This document shows positions 8,588 to 17,553 of a stretch of DNA of 64,000 nt, one piece after another; the stretch's first letter is position 1; the number at the start of each line of letters is the position of its first letter. The notes beneath the pieces were generated by a model. It saw nothing but the letters and a program-made list of their open reading frames with translations. It was not told the origin of the DNA and searched no databases. The DNA is from an uncultured Pelagibacteraceae bacterium (GTDB lineage Bacteria > Pseudomonadota > Alphaproteobacteria > Pelagibacterales > Pelagibacteraceae): assembly GCA_902624185.1 (NCBI GenBank), contig CACNWU010000002.1:54962-118961 (forward strand). The letters are read 5' to 3'. The position numbers were made by a program, and so were the translations under genes.

Positions 8588-9847
8588 TTATTTTAAACTT
8601 TCTTTATTTCGAGCTGTTGCTAAATTTGGCGAACCACCCAAAACGGGCTCAGTAATACTTAATGGCACTGGAAGAGTTTTTTCTTTAAGTCCTAAAACTG
8701 GAAGAACAACTAAAAAATGTAAAAAATAATATGCTGTTGCCACTCTGGCTATTAGTAAATATAATCCTTCTGCAGGCATTGCGCCTACATAGCCTAAAAT
8801 TAAAACATCAGCTACTAAAATCCAATAAAACTGTTTGTATAAGGGTCTAAACACTGCTGATCTAATTTTTGATGTATCTAACCATGGTAACGCTGCCAGA
8901 ATTAAAATTGCAGACAACATCGCAACTACACCTAATAGTTTATCTGGTACAGATCTTAAAATTGCATAAAAAGGAAGCAAATACCATTCAGGAACAATAT
9001 GTGCTGGAGTAACTAATGGATCTGCTTCAATGTAATTATCAGCATGACCTAAAATATTTGGCGTATAGAAAACAAAAAAAGCAAAAACAATCATAAACAT
9101 CAGTAAAGCAAAACCATCTTTTATTACTATATATGGATGAAACGGGACAGTATCCTTTGATGGTTTTTTTATATCAATTCCTATAGGATTATTATTACCA
9201 GGAACATGTAAGGCCCAAATATGTAATACTACTAATCCCAAAATTAAAAAAGGTATCAAATAATGTAAGGTAAAAAATCTGGTTAATGTTGGATTGTCAA
9301 CTGAGTAACCGCCCCACAGCCAAGTTACTATTCCCTCACCTACCAAAGGTATAGCACTAAATAAATTTGTGATAACAGTTGCTCCCCAAAAACTCATCTG
9401 TCCCCATGGAAGAACATAACCCATAAAAGCTGCAGCCATCATCAAAAGGTATATTATTATACCTATAATCCATATGATTTCTCTTGGCGCTTTATAAGAT
9501 CCATAAAACAAAGATCTAAAAATGTGAATATAAACTGCTAAGAAAAACATAGATGCACCATTTGCGTGGATATATCTAATTAACCAACCATAATTAACAT
9601 CTCTCATAATATGCTCAACACTTTCAAATGCCATATCTGCATGTGCAATATAATGCATTGCTAATGTCAATCCTGTTACAATCTGTGTTATTAGACAAAA
9701 CGTTAATATTCCACCGAATGTCCACCAATAGTTTAAGTTTTTTGGAGTTGGGTAATCTGTTAAGTGATTTGCTAGTGTTAGTAATGGTAACCTATCGTTA
9801 AACCACTTACCGGCTTTTGATTTAGGTGTATAATCGTGATCACTCAT
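8588..9847 (-). CDS. petB: Cytochrome b of the bc1 complex
   Basis: Membrane core of complex III with haems bL and bH and the quinol (Qo) and quinone (Qi) sites. The 419 aa show eight or more hydrophobic helices, haem-ligand His pairs in the helices carrying [12 protein letters not shown] and [26 protein letters not shown] and the Qo-site PEWY motif ([14 protein letters not shown]). Full-length alphaproteobacterial type (undivided, not b6/IV). Located 5 nt after petA. Confidence 0.98.
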   Translation of the reverse strand: MSDHDYTPKSKAGKWFNDRLPLLTLANHLTDYPTPKNLNYWWTFGGILTFCLITQIVTGLTLAMHYIAHADMAFESVEHIMRDVNYGWLIRYIHANGASMFFLAVYIHIFRSLFYGSYKAPREIIWIIGIIIYLLMMAAAFMGYVLPWGQMSFWGATVITNLFSAIPLVGEGIVTWLWGGYSVDNPTLTRFFTLHYLIPFLILGLVVLHIWALHVPGNNNPIGIDIKKPSKDTVPFHPYIVIKDGFALLMFMIVFAFFVFYTPNILGHADNYIEADPLVTPAHIVPEWYLLPFYAILRSVPDKLLGVVAMLSAILILAALPWLDTSKIRSAVFRPLYKQFYWILVADVLILGYVGAMPAEGLYLLIARVATAYYFLHFLVVLPVLGLKEKTLPVPLSITEPVLGGSPNLATARNKESLK

Positions 9848-9852
9848 AATAT

Positions 9853-10362
9853 TTAACCAATCTTAATTGTACTCGCATTAACAAATTCATATTTTGGCAC
9901 TTCCATATTTGTAGGCGCAGGACCTTTTCTAATTCTACCAGATATATCATAATGTGATCCGTGACACGGACAGAACCAACCATTATAATCACCTTTATTA
10001 TCTAAGGGCACGCAACCTAAATGGGTGCAAACACCAAGCATCACCAGCCATTCTGGATTTTTTGCTCTATCCTCATCTTTCTCAGGATCTTTTAGTTCTT
10101 CCATCTTAACTGATTTTGCTTCTGCTATTTCCTCTACTGTTCTTCTTCTAATAAAAACTGGTTTTCCCCTCCAAAGAACCGTAATTGTATTACCAGGATT
10201 TACAGAGCTTACGTCCACTTCGGTACTTGCTAAAGCTTTAACAGACGCATCGGGATTCATCTGATCTATCATTGGCCAAACTACCGCCCCTATTCCAACT
10301 GCTCCTACAGCATATGTAGCTGTAAATAAAAAATCTCGTCTTTTCGTCTCTTTTTCTGACAT
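9853..10362 (-). CDS. petA: Ubiquinol-cytochrome c reductase Rieske iron-sulfur subunit
   Basis: Carries the 2Fe-2S cluster that takes the first electron from ubiquinol. The 169-aa protein has an N-terminal KRRDFLF twin-arginine motif followed by a single TM anchor (~13-31), consistent with Tat insertion. Cluster-binding box 1 is CTHLGC and box 2 is CPCHGSHYD. It heads the petA-petB-petC operon. The 89-nt divergent region to trmL must hold its promoter; no clear -35/-10 pair is evident there. Confidence 0.97.
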   Translation of the reverse strand: MSEKETKRRDFLFTATYAVGAVGIGAVVWPMIDQMNPDASVKALASTEVDVSSVNPGNTITVLWRGKPVFIRRRTVEEIAEAKSVKMEELKDPEKDEDRAKNPEWLVMLGVCTHLGCVPLDNKGDYNGWFCPCHGSHYDISGRIRKGPAPTNMEVPKYEFVNASTIKIG

Positions 10363-10451
10363 CTATTAAGTATGTTTAATTCTATATATTGATTTAGCTA
10401 GTTAATATATGATTACATATAATAAAAAAGTATTTTTTTTCTACTGAAAGA

Positions 10452-10925
10452 ATGACACATAATCCAAATAATCAAGGGCCTAAAATTGCTTTATTTGAAC
10501 CAGATATTCCTCAAAACACAGCAGCTATAATTAGAACTTGTGCGTGTCTTGGTGCTAAATTAGAGATAATAGAGCCATGTGGATTTTTATTGAATGATAA
10601 GCGTTTCAAAAGGGTCGTGATGGATTATATGGACGAAAAAAGTATCAATTTTTACAAAAGTTCAGAAGAATTTTTCAAATCTAAAAAAAATCAAAGAATT
10701 ATATTAATGACCACAAAAGCCTCTACATCTTACATAAATTTCGATTTTTATGAAAATGATACAATTTTATTTGGTAGAGAAAGTGCTGGAGTCCCAGAAT
10801 CTGTTCACAAATCTATTAAAGATAAGCTAAAAATACCAATGAAAAATAATAAACGATCACTTAATATTGCTTCTTCGGTTGCAATTATATTAGCTGAATG
10901 TTTAAAACAAAATAATTTAATTTAA
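10452..10925 (+). CDS. trmL: tRNA (cytidine/uridine-2'-O-)-methyltransferase TrmL
   Basis: 157-aa SPOUT-class methyltransferase that methylates the wobble ribose (position 34) of certain tRNA-Leu isoacceptors in E. coli. Conserved ALFEPDIPQNTAAIIRTCACLGA, LFGRESAGVPESVH and the knot-forming SLNIASSVAIILAECL are visible. Length is normal for TrmL and too short for multi-domain TrmH relatives. One base separates it from hemF. Confidence 0.92.
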   Translation: MTHNPNNQGPKIALFEPDIPQNTAAIIRTCACLGAKLEIIEPCGFLLNDKRFKRVVMDYMDEKSINFYKSSEEFFKSKKNQRIILMTTKASTSYINFDFYENDTILFGRESAGVPESVHKSIKDKLKIPMKNNKRSLNIASSVAIILAECLKQNNLI

Positions 10926-10926
10926 T

Positions 10927-11754
10927 ATGAACTTAGAAACAAAAAAAGATTTGGCAAGTAGTTGGTTTAAATTATTACAAGATGCTTTTTGTGAAGACAT
11001 CAATAGATTGGAAAAAAATAAGGCAAACTTTAAAGTAACAACTTGGAAAAGAAATCATAAAAAAGACGAAGGTGGAGGTGAACACAGAATTTATCAAAAT
11101 GGAAAAGTTTTTGAAAAAGTCGGAATAAATTTCTCAAAAGTTTATGGTAAATTTCCAAAACAGTTTCAAAAAAATATTCCTGGGGCTAAAAAAGACCCAA
11201 GATTTTGGGCGTCCGGAATTTCGGTTGTCATGCACATGAAAAATCCATTAATTCCCTCAATGCATTTTAATACTAGATATATTTGTACTACCTACGATTG
11301 GTTTGGTGGTGGTATGGATATTACTCCATCGAGGATAGATAATTCTGAAAAAAAAGATTTTCATAATATATTAAGAAATATGTGTAACCGTCATAATAAA
11401 ACTTACTATGGAAAATACAAAAAATGGTGTGATAAATATTTTTATTTACCTCATAGAAAAGAGCCGAGAGGAATCGGTGGAATTTTTTTTGATTATAAAA
11501 AAAATAACTTTTTAAAAGATTTTAAATTTGTCCGAGATGTTGGTGTAACTTTTCAATTTATTTTTAATAGAATTATCAATAAAAAGATTAAAAAAAAATG
11601 GACAATCAAAGATAAAGAGCTTCAATTTCTTAAAAGAGGAAGATATGCAGAGTTTAATTTATTATATGATCGGGGAACAAAGTTTGGTTTACAAACAGGT
11701 GGAAATATTGAAGGAATACTTATGTCTTTACCTCCAATAGCAAAATGGAAATAA
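10927..11754 (+). CDS. hemF: Oxygen-dependent coproporphyrinogen III oxidase
   Basis: Decarboxylates coproporphyrinogen III to protoporphyrinogen IX using O2, feeding haem supply for the bc1 and aa3 complexes encoded nearby. The 275 aa include the family's VMHMKNPLIPSMHFNTRY, GGGMDITPSRID, KEPRGIGGIFFDY and GRYAEFNLLYDRGTKFGL motifs. Slightly shorter than the ~300 aa E. coli enzyme, with no obvious missing block. Located between trmL and greA with 1-nt gaps. Confidence 0.96.
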   Translation: MNLETKKDLASSWFKLLQDAFCEDINRLEKNKANFKVTTWKRNHKKDEGGGEHRIYQNGKVFEKVGINFSKVYGKFPKQFQKNIPGAKKDPRFWASGISVVMHMKNPLIPSMHFNTRYICTTYDWFGGGMDITPSRIDNSEKKDFHNILRNMCNRHNKTYYGKYKKWCDKYFYLPHRKEPRGIGGIFFDYKKNNFLKDFKFVRDVGVTFQFIFNRIINKKIKKKWTIKDKELQFLKRGRYAEFNLLYDRGTKFGLQTGGNIEGILMSLPPIAKWK

Positions 11755-11755
11755 A

Positions 11756-12232
11756 ATGGATAAAGAACCAATTACTTTAGATGGATTAAATAAATTAAAA
11801 AAAGAATTAATTTTCCTAAAAGAGAAAAAAAGACCTGAAATTGTTGCTGCAATCGCAGAAGCGAGATCTCATGGGGATTTAAAAGAAAATGCTGAATACC
11901 ATGCAGCCAAGGAGGAACAGTCTCATAATGAGGGACGTATAACTGAGATTAACGATGTCATTGCTAGGGCTAATGTTATTGACGTTACAAAATTAAATAA
12001 TGATGGAAAAGTAATTTTTGGTTCAACTGTATTTTTAGAAAATTTAGATAGTGGTGAAAAAATAAATTATAAAATTGTGGGAAAAGATGAAGCTGATTTA
12101 AAACAAAAATTAATCTATTTTCAATCACCAATTGGTAAAGGATTAATCGGAAGAAATAAAAATGATTTAGTAGAAATTCACACCCCTGCTGGAATTAAAA
12201 ACTTTGAAATTAAGGATGTGAAATATATTTAG
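11756..12232 (+). CDS. greA: Transcription elongation factor GreA
   Basis: Rescues backtracked RNA polymerase by stimulating transcript cleavage. The 158-aa protein has an N-terminal antiparallel coiled coil (~1-75) with the acidic-tip signature ARSHGDLKENAEYHAAKEEQ and a C-terminal FKBP-like domain (~80-158) ending in the SPIGKGLIGRNKNDLVEI region. Its stop codon shares bases with the convergent cca stop (4-nt TTAG overlap). Confidence 0.97.
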   Translation: MDKEPITLDGLNKLKKELIFLKEKKRPEIVAAIAEARSHGDLKENAEYHAAKEEQSHNEGRITEINDVIARANVIDVTKLNNDGKVIFGSTVFLENLDSGEKINYKIVGKDEADLKQKLIYFQSPIGKGLIGRNKNDLVEIHTPAGIKNFEIKDVKYI

Positions 12233-13503
12233 TTTTCAATTATACTCTCTAATTGTGTTGTTGAGATTTCAAAGTTGTTTTTAACCCATTCCTCTTCAAT
12301 AATCTTAAGTTTTTCTCCTAATTGTTTACCTTCTGGAATTTTATATTTTTTCATCAATAAATCAGCATTAACAGGCATTGTTGGTATTATGTAATTTTTG
12401 TAATGATTAAGTAAATCCTTTAAAGATTTATCTATTTTATTAGATTTAATTATTTTGTAATTTAAAATATCAATTACTGCTTGTTTTCCATAATAATATA
12501 AAACTCTGTTCATGTTATTTGCTTCGAATGTCTTAGAATTTATTTTTTCTTTGTAAAAATTATCAATAATCTTTATCCTCTTTTTATCTTTTGTAGAAAT
12601 ATTGAATTTGAATAAAAAATAATCTGCATTGTCAGCCTCATCTAAAATCATTAATGATAGTAAAAAAATGAAATCTTTTTCTAAAAACAAACTTTCAATT
12701 TGAGAGTTTATTTTCGAAAAAATTCGGATATTTTTTAATTCAGGAAAAATAACTAAAATTAAATCTGAACTAATTTTATCTTTAGAAAGTTTTTTTAATG
12801 TGTCTAAATTTGAAATTTTTTTAAGTTCATCTAATAACCTTTCTTTAGATAACTTTGAAATTCCATCAATATTTATTTTCAAAGTTCTTATTATTTCAGG
12901 GTTATGTGGTTTCTTAGAATATCCTAAGAAAAACCTAATATATCTAAGTATTCTAAGATAATCTTCCTTAACTCTTTTATCAGAATTTCCAATAAAATTA
13001 ATTAGACCATTTGCTAAATCATTTTTACCATTATATGGATCAAACAAATTTCCATCTTCATCTGAATAAATTGCATTAATTGTGAAATCTCTTCTTGAAG
13101 CATCTTCTTTCCAATTTTTAGAAAACTCTACTTTTGCATGTCTTCCATCTGTTAATACATCTTTTCTAAGAGTTGTAATTTCAAATTTTTTTTTGCCTAT
13201 AATGGCAGTTATTGTGCCGTGATCAATACCACTTTCATAATAACTTAAATCATTTTTTTTTAGTGCATCACAAACTTGGCTAGGTTCTAAATTTGTAGCC
13301 ATATCAATATCATCAACAGTTTCTTTATTTATCACTTTTCTAATACAGCCACCAACATATCTTATTTCACTATCTGGCGAGTAAGAATTGATTGCTTCAA
13401 AAATTTTGTTTGCTGATGTTTGATTGGTAAGATCTTTTATTCTTTGACTAATATAATCTAAATTATTTGATCTTAAAAAAATTTTATCTAAAAAGTTTTT
13501 CAT
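12229..13503 (-). CDS. cca: CCA tRNA nucleotidyltransferase
   Basis: Adds or repairs the CCA end of tRNAs. The 424-aa class II nucleotidyltransferase has YVGGCIRKVI (GG motif), the catalytic carboxylates in DDIDMATN, RRDFTINAIY, and a motif YLRILRYIRFFLGY of the tRNA-binding neck. The C-terminal helical part is divergent, as usual. The ATG lies only 3 nt after the encoded CCA end of tRNA-Gln on the same strand, so a tRNA-mRNA precursor is likely. No Shine-Dalgarno fits between the two. Confidence 0.93.
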   Translation of the reverse strand: MKNFLDKIFLRSNNLDYISQRIKDLTNQTSANKIFEAINSYSPDSEIRYVGGCIRKVINKETVDDIDMATNLEPSQVCDALKKNDLSYYESGIDHGTITAIIGKKKFEITTLRKDVLTDGRHAKVEFSKNWKEDASRRDFTINAIYSDEDGNLFDPYNGKNDLANGLINFIGNSDKRVKEDYLRILRYIRFFLGYSKKPHNPEIIRTLKINIDGISKLSKERLLDELKKISNLDTLKKLSKDKISSDLILVIFPELKNIRIFSKINSQIESLFLEKDFIFLLSLMILDEADNADYFLFKFNISTKDKKRIKIIDNFYKEKINSKTFEANNMNRVLYYYGKQAVIDILNYKIIKSNKIDKSLKDLLNHYKNYIIPTMPVNADLLMKKYKIPEGKQLGEKLKIIEEEWVKNNFEISTTQLESIIEN

Positions 13504-13506
13504 ATT

Positions 13507-13580
13507 TGGCTGGGGCGCTAGGATTCGAACCTAGGATGCAGGTACCAAAAACCCGTGCCTTACCGCTTGGCTACGCCCCA
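13507..13580 (-). tRNA. tRNA-Gln (anticodon UUG)
   Basis: The reverse complement folds as a 74-nt tRNA including an encoded CCA. The acceptor stem is TGGGGCG/CGCCCCA, the D stem GCC/GGC, the anticodon stem CGGGT/ACCTG around loop TTTTGGT (anticodon TTG), and the T arm CTAGG-TTCGAAT-CCTAG. The U1 start and UUG anticodon fit tRNA-Gln reading CAA (and CAG by wobble). It is the only tRNA I find in the window and lies immediately upstream of cca. Confidence 0.97.
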
Positions 13581-13613
13581 ATATTAAATTCGTATAACAC
13601 AAAAAAATAAAAT

Positions 13614-14459
13614 TTATATAGTTTTTGAAGCTATACACCAGTAATTTTTATATTTTTTATTAAACATTTTTTTAGCGTCCTCACATCTTTTTTTTGATTG
13701 AAAATAAGCAACTAATGCTGATCCAGATCCTGTCATTCTAACAAATGCTGGCGTTAACAAACCTTCTAGGAATACCTTAATCGATCTTAATTTCCTATAT
13801 TTTGAAAAAGCTATAGGCTCTAAAGCATTATTCATTTCTTTTAAATAATTTAAACTAAACATTTTTTTATTTGGTTTATTAAATTTTGGTTTAGTAAATT
13901 TTTTAACTTTAGAAAAAATTTCTTTTGTAGAGCAGCCAAAATTTGGCTTTACGATAAGAGTATGAAATTTTTTTTGGCCAGTAAAATATGTAATTTTATT
14001 TCTTGCATTTAAGATAGAATTTGAATGATTTAGACCAAGGATCACATCAGAACCAATAGATTTGGAGATTGTTAAAATCTCATTTTTGTCAATTTTGATT
14101 ATTTTTCTTTTGATAAAAAAATTTAAAATATTTGCAGCATTCATTGATCCTCCACCTAAACCAGCCTTACTTGGGATAAATTTATTGATCCTAATCCTGA
14201 ATTTTTTATCATTAAGTAATTTTTTTTTTTCTAAAATTGTAAGTAATTTATTAATTGTATTATCTTTATTGATATTTTGGCTAAATTTACCGGCAAATAA
14301 AATATCATGTTTATTAGATTTTATTTTTTCAATAAAAATTTCGTCGTGAAGAGTATTTAAAGCCACAATTGTCTCAATTTTATGTAAAGAAGAATCTTTC
14401 CCAACAATGTTTAATGCTAAATTTAATTTTGCGTATGATTTAATTTTATTTTTTTTCAT
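13614..14459 (-). CDS. ispE: 4-diphosphocytidyl-2-C-methyl-D-erythritol kinase
   Basis: ATP-dependent kinase of the MEP isoprenoid pathway. The protein (~281 aa) is a GHMP kinase with KSYAKLNLALNIVG at the N-terminus, the phosphate-binding loop PSKAGLGGGSMNAANIL and the C-terminal VRMTGSGSALVAYF. The track starts it at a TTG (14462), but the adjacent ATG at 14459 overlaps the upstream TPR stop by one base (TGATG) and aligns better with family starts. It connects functionally with ispH and the carotenoid genes elsewhere in the window. Confidence 0.94.
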   Translation of the reverse strand: MKKNKIKSYAKLNLALNIVGKDSSLHKIETIVALNTLHDEIFIEKIKSNKHDILFAGKFSQNINKDNTINKLLTILEKKKLLNDKKFRIRINKFIPSKAGLGGGSMNAANILNFFIKRKIIKIDKNEILTISKSIGSDVILGLNHSNSILNARNKITYFTGQKKFHTLIVKPNFGCSTKEIFSKVKKFTKPKFNKPNKKMFSLNYLKEMNNALEPIAFSKYRKLRSIKVFLEGLLTPAFVRMTGSGSALVAYFQSKKRCEDAKKMFNKKYKNYWCIASKTI

Positions 14460-16144
14460 CAAGAATTTTTTAAACCATCAATCATCTTAATGTTAATATT
14501 TTTAATCATCTCAGTTTCAGCATCTTTCATTTCAAGTACATTACCCCAGAAATATCTTGCTTGAATTTTTCGGTCTAACTTCCATAAAATATCTCCGTAA
14601 TGATCGTTTACTATTGGATCATTTGGCATAAGCTCGACTGCCCTCTTCAAAAATTTTTCGGCTTTTAAATAATCATCAATCAAATAATAGGCCCAACCAA
14701 TTGAATCAATAATATAAGGATCATTACTCTTATACGAATAAGCTTTCTCAAGCATAACTATTGCCTCTTTTATTTTATAATTTCTCTCGAGCCATGAGTA
14801 AGCCAAATAATTTAAAATATATGCATCTTCTGGATTAATACTCAAAGCATTTAATAAATCTTCATCTGCTTTTTTATATTTTTTAATTCTCTCATAACTT
14901 CCTCCTCTTCTATATAGAAGATCTGATTTTGTTATTGTATCATTTCCAAGTGAATTGATTATCTTTGTATAATATTTGATTGCATTTTCGTATTCTTTAG
15001 AGTTTTTATAAAAATTGGCAATATCAAATAAAATTTTGTTATTTGGTTCTTTTACTTTATCGAATTCTGCTGTGATATAATTAAGAGATTCTTTTTTATT
15101 TCTTTGTTTTAAAATTATTTGTGCCTCTTTTTTTATTCTATACCAATAGTAAAATTCATCTTCCCTCTTAAAGTTCTTTAAAGTTTTTTTGGCTTTTTTA
15201 TACTCTCCATTCAAATATTGATTCTCAATAACTAAAGATAAATTGAATACAAATTTAGGATTTAAAAAATTTGATAGGTTCAAGTAAAAATTTGATTTTT
15301 GAAAATTATCTTGTGATGAGTAAAGGTTTGAAATTAAAAAAAGAAATTCACTTATAATATCGTTTGAATTTTTGCATGAAAATACTCTAGTAAATTTTTC
15401 AGTATTTTCATTTTGTATCCAACTTTTACCCTGAGATAATAGTAATGTTGTACTAATATAATTTAGTTTATCAGTAATTTTTTTAGCATCTTCTAATTTA
15501 TTATTTTCAACTAAATAACTTAAGTAGAAATATATATATCTTGTATAATCAGCCTCATCATCATTTATTAAATTTGAAAAATATTTTTCAGTAGCTTCAT
15601 CTCCAAGATAACACCTTTGAAATGTTTCTGAAATAATAGATAATTTGCCAAAATTTTTTTTATCTTTTTTTATCTTTTTTTTTTGAAAAACATACAGATA
15701 TTGTTCTAAACTTTCTAAAATAGCTAAGTTAAATCTATCTGTTTTAGCTAGATTAAACGCTCTATTAAGATAAATACTACTTTTTTTAAAATCATTTTTT
15801 TTCAAACTATCTAAAATCAATAATAAATGGGCGTCAAAAAAATTTGAATTATTATAATTTTTATTATTTTTAATTATATTTATTGCCTTTTGAACTTTAT
15901 TTTCCAATACAAGAGAATTGAGATATCTCTTAAAATATTGGTCGTGTCTATTGAGTAGAATTTTTGATGAATCAAAAAATTTCAAAGCTGCAGAATTGTC
16001 TTTATTTTCAAAAGCTACTATACCTGAGAAATATTTTGAAAAATTTTTATAATCTAAGCTGTCTAAACTAATGCTTTTAGAAAACAAAGGAGTTTGATAA
16101 AGTATGATAAATATAAAAATATGTATTATTTTTTTAAGATACAT
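14459..16144 (-). CDS. Secreted/periplasmic tetratricopeptide repeat protein
   Basis: 561 aa. An N-terminal hydrophobic signal sequence (~1-22) is followed by helical repeats. The clearest TPR units are in the C-terminal third: LLYRRGGSYERIKKYKKAD, AYILNYLAYSWLERNYKIKEA, PYIIDSIGWAYYLIDDYLKAE and PIVNDHYGDILWKLDR. It resembles alphaproteobacterial TPR proteins commonly found upstream of ispE. Exact function is unknown; protein-protein scaffolding at the envelope is the family expectation. Its start codon is 11 nt from the divergent glycosylase start. Confidence 0.8.
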   Translation of the reverse strand: MYLKKIIHIFIFIILYQTPLFSKSISLDSLDYKNFSKYFSGIVAFENKDNSAALKFFDSSKILLNRHDQYFKRYLNSLVLENKVQKAINIIKNNKNYNNSNFFDAHLLLILDSLKKNDFKKSSIYLNRAFNLAKTDRFNLAILESLEQYLYVFQKKKIKKDKKNFGKLSIISETFQRCYLGDEATEKYFSNLINDDEADYTRYIYFYLSYLVENNKLEDAKKITDKLNYISTTLLLSQGKSWIQNENTEKFTRVFSCKNSNDIISEFLFLISNLYSSQDNFQKSNFYLNLSNFLNPKFVFNLSLVIENQYLNGEYKKAKKTLKNFKREDEFYYWYRIKKEAQIILKQRNKKESLNYITAEFDKVKEPNNKILFDIANFYKNSKEYENAIKYYTKIINSLGNDTITKSDLLYRRGGSYERIKKYKKADEDLLNALSINPEDAYILNYLAYSWLERNYKIKEAIVMLEKAYSYKSNDPYIIDSIGWAYYLIDDYLKAEKFLKRAVELMPNDPIVNDHYGDILWKLDRKIQARYFWGNVLEMKDAETEMIKNINIKMIDGLKNS

Positions 16145-16155
16145 GTATACACTTT

Positions 16156-16878
16156 ATGACTAAAAGAGATTTAAATCAAAATGGTATATATGCTCAAGAG
16201 CTAATTAATACTATTGAGCCTGATTTTGTTTTTCACAATAAACCAATAAACAGGTTTAAAATTATTGATAACACGAAGATCTATTCTAATAAAAATAAAC
16301 TTAATCTTTTGTCAGAACTTAAAGAAAAAATTAATTCAATCGAAAATTGTAATTTAAGAAATAACTCAAAAAGTTTAATTTTTGGTTATGGTGATATTAA
16401 TAGCCCTTTAATGTTGATTGGTGAGGCCCCTGGAGAAATTGAGGAGAAAATGGGTTATCCATTTCAAAGTGAAACTGGTTTGCTACTTAAAAAGATGTTG
16501 TTAGCAATAAATATAAAAATGGAAAAAACATACATTACTTATTCAATTAATTTTAGACCCCCGGGGGATAGAAAACCAACTACTAAAGAAATAAAACGTT
16601 ACTCTATTTTCTTAAAAGAGCACATATCAATAATAAACCCAAAAATCATTATTTTAATGGGCAGTACTGCCATGGAGTCAGTAACAGGATCTAATGATAG
16701 GATTTCAAAAGAGAGGGGGGATTGGAAAGAGATAATATTAAAAGATAAAAGTTTCCCTATAATGATAACTTTCAGTCCTTCTTACTTAAATAGATTTCCA
16801 GAAAATAAAAAGTATTCTTGGGAAGATTTAAAAAAAATTAGGCAAAAAATTAAAGATTTAAATATTAACATTTCATGA
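16156..16878 (+). CDS. Uracil-DNA glycosylase, family 4-like
   Basis: 240-aa protein with the UDG superfamily fold signatures: GEAPGEIEEKMGYPF (motif A/water-activating region), YITYSINFRPPGDRKPT, IILMGSTAMES and FSPSYLNRFPENKKYSWEDL. Family 4 enzymes remove uracil from DNA and usually hold a 4Fe-4S cluster through four cysteines. Here only one cysteine is present in the whole protein (~65), and the usual HPS/HPA of motif B reads SPS. It is therefore a cluster-less variant whose activity needs testing. Overlaps rnhB by 4 nt (ATGA). Confidence 0.78.
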   Translation: MTKRDLNQNGIYAQELINTIEPDFVFHNKPINRFKIIDNTKIYSNKNKLNLLSELKEKINSIENCNLRNNSKSLIFGYGDINSPLMLIGEAPGEIEEKMGYPFQSETGLLLKKMLLAINIKMEKTYITYSINFRPPGDRKPTTKEIKRYSIFLKEHISIINPKIIILMGSTAMESVTGSNDRISKERGDWKEIILKDKSFPIMITFSPSYLNRFPENKKYSWEDLKKIRQKIKDLNINIS

Positions 16879-17435
16879 AAATTATAGCTGGGGTTGATGA
16901 GGTGGGGCGTGGAAGTTTGATTGGACCAGTTTATGCTGCTGCAGTAATTTTAAACAAATCTATAGATAAAAAATTATTGAAAGACTCGAAACTTTTAAAT
17001 AAAAAAAAAAGAGAATTTTTATCAAAATACATTAAAAAAAACTCTATTTGGGCAATAGGCAAATCCTCGGTTAAGGAAATTGAAAAAAAAAATATTTTAA
17101 ATGCTAGTTTATTGGCCATGAAAAGAGCAATTAAAAAATTAAAAAAGAAACCAACTCTCTCTTTAATTGATGGAAACAAAGTTCCAAAAATTAAGAATTA
17201 TAAACTTAGATCGATAATAAAAGGAGATAAGAAAATTCCATCTATCTCAGCAGCATCAATAATTGCTAAAGTAACACGTGATAAAATGATAACTAACTTA
17301 GAGAAAGATTTTAAAGGTTATTATTGGAGTAAAAATTATGGATATGGAACTAAACAGCATTTAAACGCAATTAAATGTTTAGGAATTACTATTCACCACA
17401 GAAAAACTTTTTCACCAATTAATAAAAAAAGATAG
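16875..17435 (+). CDS. rnhB: Ribonuclease HII
   Basis: Cleaves RNA of RNA-DNA hybrids, including single misincorporated ribonucleotides. The 186-aa protein begins with the catalytic GVDEVGRGSLIGPV (Asp-Glu), has LIDGNKVP with the third acidic residue, and IPSISAASIIAKVTRD-type helix. Normal length. A type 1 enzyme, rnhA, is also encoded in this window. It overlaps the upstream glycosylase and is followed by a 118-nt region with the ccrM promoter. Confidence 0.96.
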   Translation: MKIIAGVDEVGRGSLIGPVYAAAVILNKSIDKKLLKDSKLLNKKKREFLSKYIKKNSIWAIGKSSVKEIEKKNILNASLLAMKRAIKKLKKKPTLSLIDGNKVPKIKNYKLRSIIKGDKKIPSISAASIIAKVTRDKMITNLEKDFKGYYWSKNYGYGTKQHLNAIKCLGITIHHRKTFSPINKKR

Positions 17436-17512
17436 GTTTCACGTAGAAACACTAGATATTGTTATCATAATAAATTCTTACACAATTTAAATCTAAATAA
17501 TTCAATCCTAGG

Positions 17513-17541
17513 TTGACCAAGGAATCTTTTTCGAGTCTAAT
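17513..17541 (+). promoter_or_regulatory. Predicted ccrM promoter with two GANTC sites
   Basis: TTGACC (17513-17518) and TCTAAT (17536-17541) are separated by 17 nt and resemble a housekeeping -35/-10 pair. GAATC (17522-17526) lies in the spacer and GAGTC (17533-17537) overlaps the -10; the two start 11 nt apart. GANTC is the CcrM target, and GANTC sites near the ccrM promoter are known in Caulobacter. The predicted transcript would have only a few leader bases before the ATG at 17554. Promoter strength and methylation control are inferred. Confidence 0.55.
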
Positions 17542-17553
17542 TAATTTTTAAAA

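Noticed and set aside
17480-17512. CtrA-like TTAA-N7-TTAA box upstream of ccrM
   Set aside because: The best match is TTAA-N7-TAAT; in such AT-rich sequence this is expected by chance.
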